From positions 2,581,001 to 2,645,000 of the forward strand of contig NZ_ATTH01000001.1 of assembly GCF_000419585.1 (NCBI RefSeq): a stretch of DNA of 64,000 bases. Direction: 5' to 3'. Made by a program: the position numbers and the translations under genes. The notes beneath the pieces were generated by a model. That model made no database searches and had not been told where the DNA came from. It saw only the letters and a list, made by a program, of their open reading frames with translations. Shown here one piece after another: positions 17,368-24,708 of the stretch. Each line of letters starts with the position of its first letter. Within the stretch, counting starts at the first letter, position 1. Source of the stretch: Salisaeta longa DSM 21114. GTDB lineage: Bacteria; Bacteroidota; Rhodothermia; Rhodothermales; Salinibacteraceae.

Positions 17368-18687
17368 ATGTTTATGACCATGCCCGACCGTACGACGCCC
17401 GCCTCAGAGCCCACGCCTGCTGCCTCTCCCGAGGCACCAGCCGACGCGTCTAAACCGTCGCTGTTTGACAAGTGCCAGCGCTTTTTTGACCCCTCGGGCG
17501 ACTACGCACAGTCGAAGGAAGCCGACCTTTACCCATACTTTCGCCCCATTGAGCGCAACGATGGCTCCCGTGCCGTCATGAACGGTCAAGAGCTGGTGAT
17601 GGCCGGGTCGAACAACTACCTCGGGCTCACGTCCGATCCCCGCGTGAAGGCGGCCGCCCAAGAGGCCATTGCCAAGTACGGCACGGGCTGCACCGGCAGC
17701 CGCTTCCTGAATGGCACGCTCGACTTGCACTTGGAGCTGGAAGAGCGTCTGGCCGACTTCATGGGCAAAGAGGCGTGCGTTCTGTTTTCCACCGGCTACA
17801 TGACCAACGAAGGCGTCATTGAGGCCGTGGCCGGTCGGGGCGATGTGATCTTCTCCGACAAGGACAACCACGCGTGCATCAACGCGGGCACGCGCACCAG
17901 CCTGGCCGACACCCGTCGCTACCGCCACAACGACATGGCGCACCTCCGGCAGATGCTGGAGCGGGTGGACGAGGAGCGCCCCGCGGCGGGCAAGCTCATC
18001 ACCACCGATGGCGTCTTCTCGATGAGCGGCAAAATTGCCCGGATCCCCGAGCTCCTGCAGCTTGCCGACGAGTTTGATGCGGCCCTCATGCTCGACGACG
18101 CGCACGCCATTGGCGTCGTGGGCCCCGGCGGCACCGGCTCGGCGGCCACCTTTGGATTGAAGGACGAGGTGGACCTCATCACGGGCACCTTCTCGAAGAG
18201 CTTCTCCTCGCTGGGCGGCTTTGCCGTGGGCGACGAGGATGTCATCGAGTTCATCCGCCACGAGAGCTCGCCCCACGTGTTTAGCGCGTCGATGCCGCCG
18301 GCCAACACGGCCACCGTGCTGAAGTGTCTGGAGATTCTGCAGGACGAGCCGGAGCGCCTCGACCGCCTCTGGGAGATTTCGGAATACATGCGCGACGGGT
18401 TCCGCGAGCTGGGCTTCGACGTGTGGGACAGCGAGTCGCCCATCATCCCCGTGGTGGTGGGCGACCTGGAGACGTGCTTTACCTTCTGGCGCGACCTCAT
18501 CGAGGAAGGGGTGTTTGTGAACGCGGTGGTGCCGCCCGCCGTGCCGCCCGGGCAAGCCCTCATGCGCACGTCGTACATGGCCACGCACACCGACACCGAG
18601 CTCGACCACATCCTGTCGGCCTTCCGCAAGGTGGGCCTGAAGCACGGCGTCATTGGCTCGAACGGTCACCACGCCAACGCGGCGTAA
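17368..18687 (+). CDS. Alpha-oxoamine synthase, serine palmitoyltransferase/CapB-like
   Basis: This 439-residue PLP enzyme condenses an amino acid with an acyl thioester. The PLP lysine lies in GTFSKSFSSLGGF near residue 275. The substrate-binding segments YLGLTSDPRVK, GTGCTGSRFLNGTLDLHLELEE and DDAHAIGVVGPGGTGS are conserved. The segment ADLYPYFRPIE before the core is typical of bacterial serine palmitoyltransferases rather than BioF or Kbl. Possible products are 3-keto-sphinganine, or a capnine-type precursor if cysteate is used; Salinibacter is known for sulfonolipids. The ~45-residue Pro/Ala-rich N-terminus is unusual. A GNAT gene follows, which could act in N-acylation. Confidence 0.82.
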   Translation: MFMTMPDRTTPASEPTPAASPEAPADASKPSLFDKCQRFFDPSGDYAQSKEADLYPYFRPIERNDGSRAVMNGQELVMAGSNNYLGLTSDPRVKAAAQEAIAKYGTGCTGSRFLNGTLDLHLELEERLADFMGKEACVLFSTGYMTNEGVIEAVAGRGDVIFSDKDNHACINAGTRTSLADTRRYRHNDMAHLRQMLERVDEERPAAGKLITTDGVFSMSGKIARIPELLQLADEFDAALMLDDAHAIGVVGPGGTGSAATFGLKDEVDLITGTFSKSFSSLGGFAVGDEDVIEFIRHESSPHVFSASMPPANTATVLKCLEILQDEPERLDRLWEISEYMRDGFRELGFDVWDSESPIIPVVVGDLETCFTFWRDLIEEGVFVNAVVPPAVPPGQALMRTSYMATHTDTELDHILSAFRKVGLKHGVIGSNGHHANAA

Positions 18688-18713
18688 CCCTACAGGCTGC
18701 TCTGTGTAGCATG

Positions 18714-18750
18714 AAGCGCGCTCGGGTCTCCGCCGGGCGCGCTTTTGTTG
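18714..18750 (+). terminator. Rho-independent terminator after the SPT-like gene
   Basis: The stem GCGCGC (18716-18721) pairs with GCGCGC (18737-18742), extended by CGG/CCG, and is followed by TTTTGTTG. It stands 29 bp after the synthase stop and before the GNAT gene, so part of the transcription may end here. Confidence 0.7.
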
Positions 18751-18786
18751 TGTCGCCGTCGTGCTCACCATCGCCCCTGTCCCCTT

Positions 18787-19920
18787 ATGGCCGTTACCGT
18801 TCGCCCCGTCGCGGGCCGCGCCGATCGCAAGCGCTTCATCGACCTGCCCTTTCAGCTGTACCCCGGCACCTACCCGGCCTGGGTGCCGCCGCTGCGCCGC
18901 GACGTAAAGCACACCCTCGACCCGTCCAAGAATCCATTCTTCGAGCACGGCGCGATCGAGCAGTTTCTGGCGACCGACGCCTCGGGTACAGTGGTGGGGC
19001 GCATCGCAGCCATCGAGAATGGCATGCACCTGCAAAAGTACGACGACGGGGCGGGGTTCTTCGGCTTTTTTGAGTGCATTGAGGATTACGCCGTGGCCGA
19101 GGCGCTTCTCGACACGGCGGCCGCGTGGCTCCGCGACCGCAACCTGACGCACATGCGCGGGCCGGCGAACCCGTCGCTAAACGACACCGCCGGCCTGCTG
19201 GTGGATGGCTTCGAGGAAGAACCGTTCATCCTGATGCCCTACAACCCGCCGTTCTACGAGGACTTTTTGACGCGCTACGGCTTTACGCGGGCCATGACGA
19301 TGTGGGCGTACTACGTCCACAAAAAGTACGTGCAGGTCGACCGCCTCAAGCGCGGCGCGGCCCTCGTACACCGGCGCACGCCCGGCCTGTCCATCCGCAC
19401 GCTCAACATGGACCGCTTCGCAGAGGATGCGCGCACGATCCTCGACATCTACAACGATGCGTGGTCGGACAACTGGGGCCACGTGCCCATGACCGAGGCC
19501 GAGTTTGAGCAGCTCGCCGGCCAGATGAAGCAGATTGTAGAGCCCGACCTGGTCTTCTTAATCGAGCACGAAGGCACGCCCGTGGCGTTCTCCATCACGC
19601 TGCCCAACATCAACCGGGCCCTCAAGGAAATTCCCAGCGGGCGGCTCTTTCCGCTGGGCCTGCCCAAGCTGCTGGCCTACGCGCACTTCGGCATCTACGA
19701 ATGCCGCATGCCGCTGATGGGCGTGCGCAAGGCGTTTCAGGGGAAAGGCCTGGACGCGCTGCTGGTGCTCGAAACGATTGTGGAGGGGCCGAAGCTGGGC
19801 TTTGACGCGTGCGAGATGAGCTGGGTGCTGGACAGCAACGACCGCCTCAAGAACCACGTCGAGTCGCTGGGCGCGGTGGCGGACAAAGAATACGCCATGT
19901 TCGAGCGCGGGCTGTCGTGA
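18787..19920 (+). CDS. GNAT-fold acyltransferase-like protein
   Basis: This 377-residue cytosolic protein belongs to a GNAT-like family often labelled hypothetical or YghO-like. It begins VTVRPVAGRADRKRFIDLP and contains the acceptor segment NPPFYEDFLTRYGF. A C-terminal acyl-CoA-binding-like region reads VRKAFQGKGLDALLV and ends SLGAVADKEYAMF. I chose the ATG giving MAVTVRP. From memory, GNAT-type proteins serve as bacterial ceramide synthases in Caulobacter. The position just after an SPT-like synthase therefore suggests N-acylation of a long-chain base. That is inference; the terminator between the genes argues for partly separate expression. Confidence 0.6.
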   Translation: MAVTVRPVAGRADRKRFIDLPFQLYPGTYPAWVPPLRRDVKHTLDPSKNPFFEHGAIEQFLATDASGTVVGRIAAIENGMHLQKYDDGAGFFGFFECIEDYAVAEALLDTAAAWLRDRNLTHMRGPANPSLNDTAGLLVDGFEEEPFILMPYNPPFYEDFLTRYGFTRAMTMWAYYVHKKYVQVDRLKRGAALVHRRTPGLSIRTLNMDRFAEDARTILDIYNDAWSDNWGHVPMTEAEFEQLAGQMKQIVEPDLVFLIEHEGTPVAFSITLPNINRALKEIPSGRLFPLGLPKLLAYAHFGIYECRMPLMGVRKAFQGKGLDALLVLETIVEGPKLGFDACEMSWVLDSNDRLKNHVESLGAVADKEYAMFERGLS

Positions 19921-20317
19921 GGGGCGCTATATACTGTATGAAGCATCAACGAGCGAACGCGGGCGGGCCCCGGTGGTGTGAAACCGCACACTGGGCGCGG
20001 TGGACGTGATCGCCCTGGGGCGTCGCATGCTGGAAGATGGAGCCGGCGATGGCCGTGGGCGACCAGCATTAGCGAAGGATACGTTGACTTTTTCATGAGC
20101 GGTACCTAAGGTACATGAAGATCCCATTGCGCATGGAAAAACAAAGCTCCAGGAATCACAACGTCCTATGCCAACCGAGTTGACATAGCACCGGGCCCGC
20201 TACAGCCATCGCATTGAGGTTCAGGTGTTTGCGCGAAATGATAGATGCGTGCTATGTCAAGTGTGTTGATATAAGCATAGGTTATGCGGCGCAGGCGTTG
20301 CCGCTTGACCGGAACGG
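19921..20317. other. Left border of the low-GC island
   Basis: This ~400 bp stretch contains no supportable gene. It holds an imperfect 24 bp inverted repeat (20168-20191 against 20249-20272) with a perfect 12 bp core (20180-20191 and 20249-20260). A GTTATGC box at 20281-20287 is identical to the 3' box of the attC-like sites further right. If functional, that box would mark the left end of the first cassette. Base composition drops from here. Confidence 0.5.
20168..20272. repeat. Imperfect inverted repeat at the island border
   Basis: The two 24 bp arms match at 19 positions and flank a ~57 bp loop. The size resembles a recombination site, but there is no unpaired base in the inner arm and the outer boxes do not match the other sites. 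It may be a diverged attC, an operator or a transcription stop for the convergent minus-strand gene. Confidence 0.45.
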
Positions 20318-21355
20318 TCAGTTGGACAGATTTTCAGGAATGTCGATCAGCAGTGACTTATCTGCTTCGACAGCGGCGACGCGCTCGTTGTATAGATCAA
20401 GCAATGCTTTGAATTGCTTCTTGAAGGCGTCTCTCGAAAAGGCGGCAATCTCATTCAGGTTCTGCCCGATGAAGCCTTCGATGGATTGCACGCTGATATT
20501 TGGATCATGGGTCTCATGGGCAATCTGCCGGATGCTGCCCTTCATGGAATCCCTGACCATCAAGTGCACTTCATAGCCTGCCCGCAAGTCCTTTACGCAT
20601 TTCTGATAGTGCCCGTCCATCGGTGCAACTGTGACGTGGAAAACGGAATCGTTGATCTCGAAGTCGCCGCGCCGCCCGGTCTGCACGTCCGCCGTTGAAT
20701 AACCGTGGTTTGGAATCTCAATGTCTGGCAGGCGGAGTTGCAACTTTGCGCCAACGAGATGTTGCGCAACCGCACCGGCTTTGCTCTCTGCCTTGTCGAG
20801 CGCATCGGCTATGATTTGCGTCGCGTTGCGCGTCGGATCGTACTCGACAGCAATTCGAGCTCGCTTGCGCCATTCACATTTGGCGTATTCGCCCGCCACC
20901 CAGACCAGATGCTCCAGCATCCGCGTCAGAACGGCATTGCGGGCTTCATCGCCCAACTCGTCAAGACGGGTAGCTCGAAGCGCTTCGAGAAGTTCTTCCG
21001 CCGCGTGAAGCGAGCCAGAACTTGTGCGTCCTGCCTCTGCCGGAATGGGCCTCGTCTCGCCAAACCGCGCGAGTATTTTAGAGACGTTGTGCGGCGTCTG
21101 CATTTTGACCTGTGCGCCAGACGACGTAGTGTGCGCTTTTCGGTCGAGGTTGTAGTTCTTCAGGAGCCGGTCAAGCGTAATCAGCGCGGCGTACACGCGG
21201 CTGCGAACGGGAAGCTCGCCGTGCCGCTTTTGCGCCTCGCACCACGAGCCGAAGTGACGCAGCGCCTCTATCTCGCGCTCGTCCGCGAACGCTCCTTCGA
21301 TTTCGTCTCCACTGAAATTGAGGCGTAACTGATTGTCAACATTTTTTCTGTTCAT
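20318..21355 (-). CDS. DUF4928-like protein of a restriction locus
   Basis: This 345-residue soluble protein resembles the DUF4928 family, which occurs beside restriction-modification genes; I recognise this only tentatively. Visible segments are RSRVYAALITLDRLLKNYNLD, LPDIEIPNHGYSTADVQTGRRGDFEINDSVFHVT and a C-terminal helical part. The GDFEI...VFHVTVAP stretch resembles the beta-strand core of a PD-(D/E)XK-like fold. It is divergent from the DUF3883-type gene, with a 96 bp shared promoter region. I chose the ATG giving MNRKNVD; a GTG five codons upstream is also possible. No methyltransferase gene is nearby. Confidence 0.5.
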   Translation of the reverse strand: MNRKNVDNQLRLNFSGDEIEGAFADEREIEALRHFGSWCEAQKRHGELPVRSRVYAALITLDRLLKNYNLDRKAHTTSSGAQVKMQTPHNVSKILARFGETRPIPAEAGRTSSGSLHAAEELLEALRATRLDELGDEARNAVLTRMLEHLVWVAGEYAKCEWRKRARIAVEYDPTRNATQIIADALDKAESKAGAVAQHLVGAKLQLRLPDIEIPNHGYSTADVQTGRRGDFEINDSVFHVTVAPMDGHYQKCVKDLRAGYEVHLMVRDSMKGSIRQIAHETHDPNISVQSIEGFIGQNLNEIAAFSRDAFKKQFKALLDLYNERVAAVEADKSLLIDIPENLSN

Positions 21356-21451
21356 GGTCGTACCTTGCACATTTTGTCATGACAGGATCGTAAATCAAGC
21401 TCGTTGCGTTGGTAACGTGCTTCCAACGACCAAAGCGGCAAAGAAGGCGCC

Positions 21452-22237
21452 ATGAAAGCAATGGACGACTGCAACGCACTCGCGCTCGTTGTGGCCTACT
21501 ACATCTCGCGGTTCGATGCGGCGGCTTATGAACGGCTTGGGCGTAACACAAAGAAGTCCGCCCACAGAGCCGTCGGGCAGGCGCTTGGCGTAAAGGCGAG
21601 CACTGTGAAAAATATGCGGGACGAGTTCGATCCGCTGCACGACAACCCGCGTAAAGGGTGGCACAAGCGCGACCTGCGCCCCAGCCGGCAGAAGATCGTT
21701 GAGATGTTCGGCGAAATGGATGAGGAAGGACTCTACGACGTGGTGCGCGGCATTTTGCAAGATCCGACTTTCCGCGACGCAGACGACGTGCAGGAAGTTG
21801 TAAGAGAGGTGATAGAAACCGACAAAAAGCCCGTGCGAGAGTCGGCTTCACCGGCTTCTCGAATGAAAACGGGACGCATGGCTGAAGACTTCTTCATCGA
21901 CTTCCATGCTGAAACCAACCGACCTGCGCCCGGCCTTCTGCACGACAGGCGCTACCATGCGTGCGGCTACGACTTCGAAATTCAGGACTCATCGGCCACC
22001 ACGTTCGTAGAGGTGAAAGGAATGGCGGAACAGAGTGGAGGAATTCTATTCACGGATAAAGAATGGCGCGTGGCCTCTCAGAAATCCGGCGCTTACGTTG
22101 TGGCGCTCGTTCGCAATCTCGTCGCCACACCGGACGTCAGTTTCATCTGGAATCCCACTGCCTCTCTGGAACCGAAGCAACGCCTCTACACGACGATTCG
22201 AAGGTCGTGGACGGTTCCAGGAGCGCAGCTTTCTTAG
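21452..22237 (+). CDS. DUF3883-containing protein, probable restriction endonuclease subunit
   Basis: The C-terminal ~110 of 261 residues match the DUF3883 pattern: RMAEDFFIDFH, then GYDFEIQDSSATTFVEVKG, then GGILFTDKEWRVA and YVVALVRNL. The D...E-V-K arrangement is a PD-(D/E)XK nuclease-like core. The N-terminal half (NTKKSAHRAVGQALGVKASTVKNMRDEFD) looks like a DNA-binding helical domain. With the divergent DUF4928-like gene and the Vsr remnant it suggests a type II restriction locus. A cytosine methyltransferase would be expected with Vsr but is missing. An AAGG sequence upstream of the ATG could be the ribosome binding site. Confidence 0.6.
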   Translation: MKAMDDCNALALVVAYYISRFDAAAYERLGRNTKKSAHRAVGQALGVKASTVKNMRDEFDPLHDNPRKGWHKRDLRPSRQKIVEMFGEMDEEGLYDVVRGILQDPTFRDADDVQEVVREVIETDKKPVRESASPASRMKTGRMAEDFFIDFHAETNRPAPGLLHDRRYHACGYDFEIQDSSATTFVEVKGMAEQSGGILFTDKEWRVASQKSGAYVVALVRNLVATPDVSFIWNPTASLEPKQRLYTTIRRSWTVPGAQLS

Positions 22238-22279
22238 GTTCATCAGGTTGCTTGTGGACTGTCCCTCAAGACACTGTGA

Positions 22280-22606
22280 GAAAGAGATTTCGGTTCCTTT
22301 GAGTTTCACGCCGATGATTTGCCGGGCAAACCGGATCTTGTTGAGCGGGAGGCTCGTGTTGCAATTTTCTTGGACAGTTGCTTCTGGCACGGTTGCCCGG
22401 AACATTTACGAATGCCTGAATCCAACCGAGATTATTGGGAAAAGAAAATCAGCCGCAACAAGCGTCGAGACCGAGAAGTTACCAATGAACTTGAGGAAAA
22501 AGGTTGGCTCGTAAAACGCATTTGGGGACACTCGATCAAAAAAGACAGAGCGCGAAAATGGTGGCTTACGCGGCTTGAGACCCTGATAGCTGAAAGAACA
22601 GGATAA
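22280..22606 (+). pseudogene. vsr: Very short patch repair endonuclease (Vsr), N-terminally truncated
   Basis: The reading frame opens after a stop at 22277-22279. It encodes GSFEFHADDLPGKPDLV, then CFWHGCPEH, NRDYWEKKISRN and GWLVKRIWGH, all hallmarks of Vsr, which nicks T:G mismatches made by cytosine methylation. About 30-40 N-terminal residues of the family (the SRIRGKDTKPE region, which includes a catalytic Glu) are missing. No other frame in the 42 bp before it supplies them. There is no in-frame ATG before the core; TTG at 22319 is the only plausible start. The absence of a methyltransferase supports a decayed locus. An attC-like site begins 7 bp after the stop. Confidence 0.75.
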
Positions 22607-22613
22607 ATGCGCC

Positions 22614-22737
22614 ACATAACAATTCATAGCAGCCGACGAAGGGCTTCAAAGTCTGATGCGATTGCGCGGACGTTGGCGCATCCGTAGCTTTTTCTAACCG
22701 CACTACCGCCCTTCGCGGCTGAATTCTGCCGTTATGC
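22614..22737 (+). other. attC-like recombination site A
   Basis: The outer boxes are ACATAAC (22614-22620) and GTTATGC (22731-22737), extended to nine of ten complementary bases by flanking GCC/GGC. The inner arm at 22631-22644 pairs with 22708-22720 over 13 bp, leaving a single unpaired A at 22636. This matches the classical attC pattern of class 1 cassettes, where the inner arm also reads GCCG-A-CG. Spacing and total length (124 bp) fit attC sites. The boxes differ from RYYYAAC/GTTRRRY at one position. Confidence 0.82.
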
Positions 22738-22809
22738 GGCTACATCCGAACACGGGCGATGCTGTTGTAGTTGAAGACTATCAGTTCCAGCAAAAGGAAG
22801 GTGCCAGAC

Positions 22810-23007
22810 ATGAGTGTGAAAGAAATCGAGAATGCAATCACCCAGCTTTCTCCTGAGGAACTGGCCGAGCTTTCGGCGTGGCTCGCGGATTACCAGGCGA
22901 ACGTCTGGGACAAGCAGATTGAACGAGACCTTGACGCAGGACGATTGGATGCCCTCTTGGAGGAGGTCGACGAAGAGTATGAAGCTGGAGAAGCGAAACC
23001 ACTGTGA
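22810..23007 (+). CDS. Antitoxin of a RelE/ParE-type pair
   Basis: This 65-residue acidic protein starts MSVKEIENAITQLSPEELAELSAWL. That helix is typical of small antitoxins encoded just before RelE/ParE toxins. Its stop codon overlaps the toxin start by 4 bp (GTGA), so the two are translationally coupled. I placed the start at the ATG before SVKEIEN; a frame 13 codons longer lacks similarity. The antitoxin would neutralise the toxin and probably autoregulate the promoter. It stands just after attC-like site A. Confidence 0.72.
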   Translation: MSVKEIENAITQLSPEELAELSAWLADYQANVWDKQIERDLDAGRLDALLEEVDEEYEAGEAKPL

Positions 23008-23267
23008 AGCATTTCACTCTTCCGCGATTCTGGAAGCATTACCGCAATCTGCCCGAAGACATTCAGGAGATGGCAGATCGGAAATTCGAACTGCTCAAGT
23101 CCAATCCACGTCATCCGTCCCTGCACTTCAAGAAGATCGGAAATAAGGAGCAGCTATGGTCGGTGCGCGTCGGTCTGCATTACAGAGCGTTGGGGAGAGA
23201 GAAGCCTGAAGGGATCGTGTGGTTCTGGGTTGGGACGCACGCTGAGTACGATAGACTCATTTCTTGA
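23004..23267 (+). CDS. RelE/ParE superfamily toxin
   Basis: This 87-residue basic protein has the RelE/ParE fold pattern: RFWKHYRNLPEDIQEMADRKFELLKSNP, then LHFKKIGN, then WSVRVGLHYRALGRE and WFWVGTHAEYDRL. Arg and His residues of the C-terminal sheet match those of RelE-type mRNA interferases or ParE gyrase inhibitors; the sequence does not settle which. It begins at GTG, overlapping the antitoxin stop. It is followed 13 bp later by attC-like site B, so the pair forms one compact cassette of about 670 bp. Confidence 0.8.
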   Translation: MKHFTLPRFWKHYRNLPEDIQEMADRKFELLKSNPRHPSLHFKKIGNKEQLWSVRVGLHYRALGREKPEGIVWFWVGTHAEYDRLIS

Positions 23268-23280
23268 ACGCCAATCCGCC

Positions 23281-23410
23281 GCATAACCCACCGTTGCACC
23301 TGACGGTGGGCATTTCGGCGTCGTTTGCTGCTGTGCCCTTGCCAGAACGGTTTCCTTCATTTTAGGGACGCTGCCAGAGATTCCACCGCAGGTGAACTTT
23401 GCCGTTATAC
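23281..23410 (+). other. attC-like recombination site B
   Basis: The outer boxes are GCATAAC (23281-23287) and GTTATAC (23404-23410). The inner arm CACCTG-A-CGGTGG (23297-23309) pairs with 23383-23394 over 12 bp, leaving one unpaired A at 23303, in the same place as in site A. Total length is 130 bp. The agreement of two sites with unrelated arm sequences but identical architecture is what identifies the family. Confidence 0.82.
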
Positions 23411-23431
23411 CGCTTAAACTAAATCACTGAG

Positions 23432-23593
23432 ATGTCAGAAGTTTTTCAATATAAATACGAAGACCTTTTCAATCTAACTATTCAAGCTCTGAAAAATTTG
23501 GGCGGATCAGCTTCTATATCAGAAATTGAAGATCAGGTTAGTAAAATTCTCAATTTATCAGATGAAGAGATTAACGATATTCAAAAAAAGTAG
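23432..23593 (+). CDS. Mrr N-terminal-like winged-helix fragment
   Basis: This 53-residue open frame is much more AT-rich than its surroundings. It resembles the N-terminal winged-helix domain of Mrr-type restriction enzymes: YEDLFNLTIQALKNLGGSASISEIEDQV followed by LNLSDEEINDIQ. The domain normally precedes a catalytic PD-(D/E)XK domain, which is absent. The fragment begins 21 bp after site B and ends where a VapC remnant begins. It may be a domain left by recombination or a small cassette protein. Confidence 0.5.
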   Translation: MSEVFQYKYEDLFNLTIQALKNLGGSASISEIEDQVSKILNLSDEEINDIQKK

Positions 23594-23752
23594 AGCAAAA
23601 CTAAGATACAGGTTAGCTTGAGACAGAAATTACCTTTTCATCACCGCGACCCATTCGACCGTATGATCATCGCGCAGGTGCAGGTGGAAGCCCTGTCGGT
23701 CGTGAGCAAGGATGAGGCGTTCGCGGACTACGACATTGACCTTCTGTGGTAA
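23594..23752 (+). pseudogene. VapC (PIN-domain toxin) C-terminal remnant
   Basis: The frame from 23594 to the stop at 23750-23752 encodes LPFHHRDPFDRMIIAQ and then VVSKDEAFADYDIDLLW. This is the C-terminal third of a VapC ribonuclease, including the DPFDRM and S-x-D acidic positions. There is no start codon before the core, and the preceding codons derive from AT-rich DNA. The N-terminal Asp-containing strand of the PIN domain is missing, so the protein would be inactive. Confidence 0.72.
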
Positions 23753-23763
23753 GACCAAGAAGC

Positions 23764-23880
23764 GCTATACCCCATCTCTGCTGCGGACGGCGGGCTGGTG
23801 CTCGCTGTCAAAAGGTAGCACCTCACGTGCCGCCTCTGTAAGGTAGCAGTACCCGCTTCCGCAGAGCTACACCGTTATGC
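23764..23880 (+). other. attC-like recombination site C (degenerate)
   Basis: The 3' box is GTTATGC (23874-23880); the 5' box GCTATAC (23764-23770) is a weaker match. The inner arm at 23781-23794 pairs with 23852-23864 with two mismatches and again one unpaired A (23787). Length is 117 bp. It follows the VapC remnant directly. Confidence 0.55.
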
Positions 23881-23973
23881 CGCTATACTCGCAGCTGTGA
23901 ATCATCCGATGGGTAGGGTGCGTTTTATTTTCATTGTTGCTTCATGCCCTCTCCTTTCGATGCAGGACGTGCC

Positions 23974-24204
23974 ATGAAACGCGAAGAGATTTTCCACCGG
24001 GATCCAGACATTCAGGGTGGGGCCCCCGTCTTCACAGGGACGCGCGTTCCGGTCGACTCGCTTGTTCAGCATCTTCGGCATGGCAAGCGCCTCGACGAAT
24101 TTATCGACGACTTTCCGAGCGTTCGGCGCGAGCAGGCCGAAGCGTTTTTGCAGCTGGCCGAAGAGGCCGCGCTTGCTGAAGATCACCCCCCGCGTGCGGC
24201 ATGA
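23974..24204 (+). CDS. DUF433 family antitoxin
   Basis: This 76-residue protein matches DUF433, which forms pairs with DUF5615 PIN-like proteins. The pattern is RDPDIQGGAPVFTGTRVPVDSLVQHLRHGKRLDEFIDDFPSV, followed by a helix RREQAEAFLQLAEE. The domain is a small winged or ribbon DNA-binding antitoxin. The stop codon overlaps the downstream start (ATGA), so the two are coupled. I used the ATG giving MKREEIF; an in-frame ATG ten codons upstream is possible. Confidence 0.8.
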   Translation: MKREEIFHRDPDIQGGAPVFTGTRVPVDSLVQHLRHGKRLDEFIDDFPSVRREQAEAFLQLAEEAALAEDHPPRAA

Positions 24205-24548
24205 CGGTTCTTTTCGATGAAAACATCCCGCGCAAGCTCAAGTGGCGCCTCATGGAGCGAGGCATTGAGGTAGTGACCGTTCCGGAACGCGGATGGGCCG
24301 GTGTAAAGAACGGAGCGCTGCTCGACCGGAACGGAGCGCTGCTCGACCGGGCGGAAGAAGCGTTCGACGCATTGCTCACGATGGACCAGGGCATTGAGTA
24401 CCAGCAGAATTTTGAAGGGCGGGAGCTGGCCATTGTGACGGTCGTAGCGCCAACCAACGAGTACGAGACACTTCTTCCACTAGTACCTGAAATTGTGGAT
24501 GCAGCGCGGAAAGCAACAAAAGGCGCAGTCATATCCGTAGCGGCATAA
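24201..24548 (+). CDS. DUF5615 PIN-like toxin
   Basis: This 115-residue protein has the DUF5615 pattern: MTVLFDENIPRKLKWRL with the conserved Asp6, then VVTVPERGWAGVKNG, then ALLTMDQGIEYQQNF (second acidic site). It is the predicted ribonuclease partner of the DUF433 antitoxin. The segment NGALLDR is duplicated in frame by a perfect 21 bp tandem repeat, which may alter the loop before the second helix. The end of the gene overlaps attC-like site D. Confidence 0.8.
   Translation: MTVLFDENIPRKLKWRLMERGIEVVTVPERGWAGVKNGALLDRNGALLDRAEEAFDALLTMDQGIEYQQNFEGRELAIVTVVAPTNEYETLLPLVPEIVDAARKATKGAVISVAA
24309..24350 (+). repeat. Perfect 21 bp tandem duplication in the DUF5615 gene
   Basis: The unit at 24309-24329 is repeated exactly at 24330-24350 and doubles the residues NGALLDR in frame. 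Exact identity suggests a recent slippage event. Confidence 0.9.
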
Positions 24549-24662
24549 CACAACGCTGCAGGTGAAAAGCCTGCCTGCGGCTTTGCCGCTTTCAAGTGCT
24601 GGCACCACATCTGCTCGCTTCACAGTTGGAAACAGGCTTGCATCTGAGCCTCCACGTCATGC
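24543..24662 (+). other. attC-like recombination site D (decayed)
   Basis: GCGGCATAAC at 24540-24549 pairs with GTCATGCCGC (24656-24665) at nine of ten bases. The 3' box reads GTCATGC instead of GTTATGC, changing the crossover triplet. The inner arms pair only partly, around GCAGGTG and AAGCCTG segments. Length is 120 bp. I read it as a decayed site that is probably no longer recombinogenic. Confidence 0.4.
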
Positions 24663-24708
24663 CGCAGCAATCGCCATGAGATTCTTCTCAACTCAGGAAG
24701 TGAAAGCC

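Noticed and set aside
17404-19152. A 582-codon open frame antisense to the SPT-like gene
   Set aside because: Low-complexity His/Arg/Val-rich translation with no motif.
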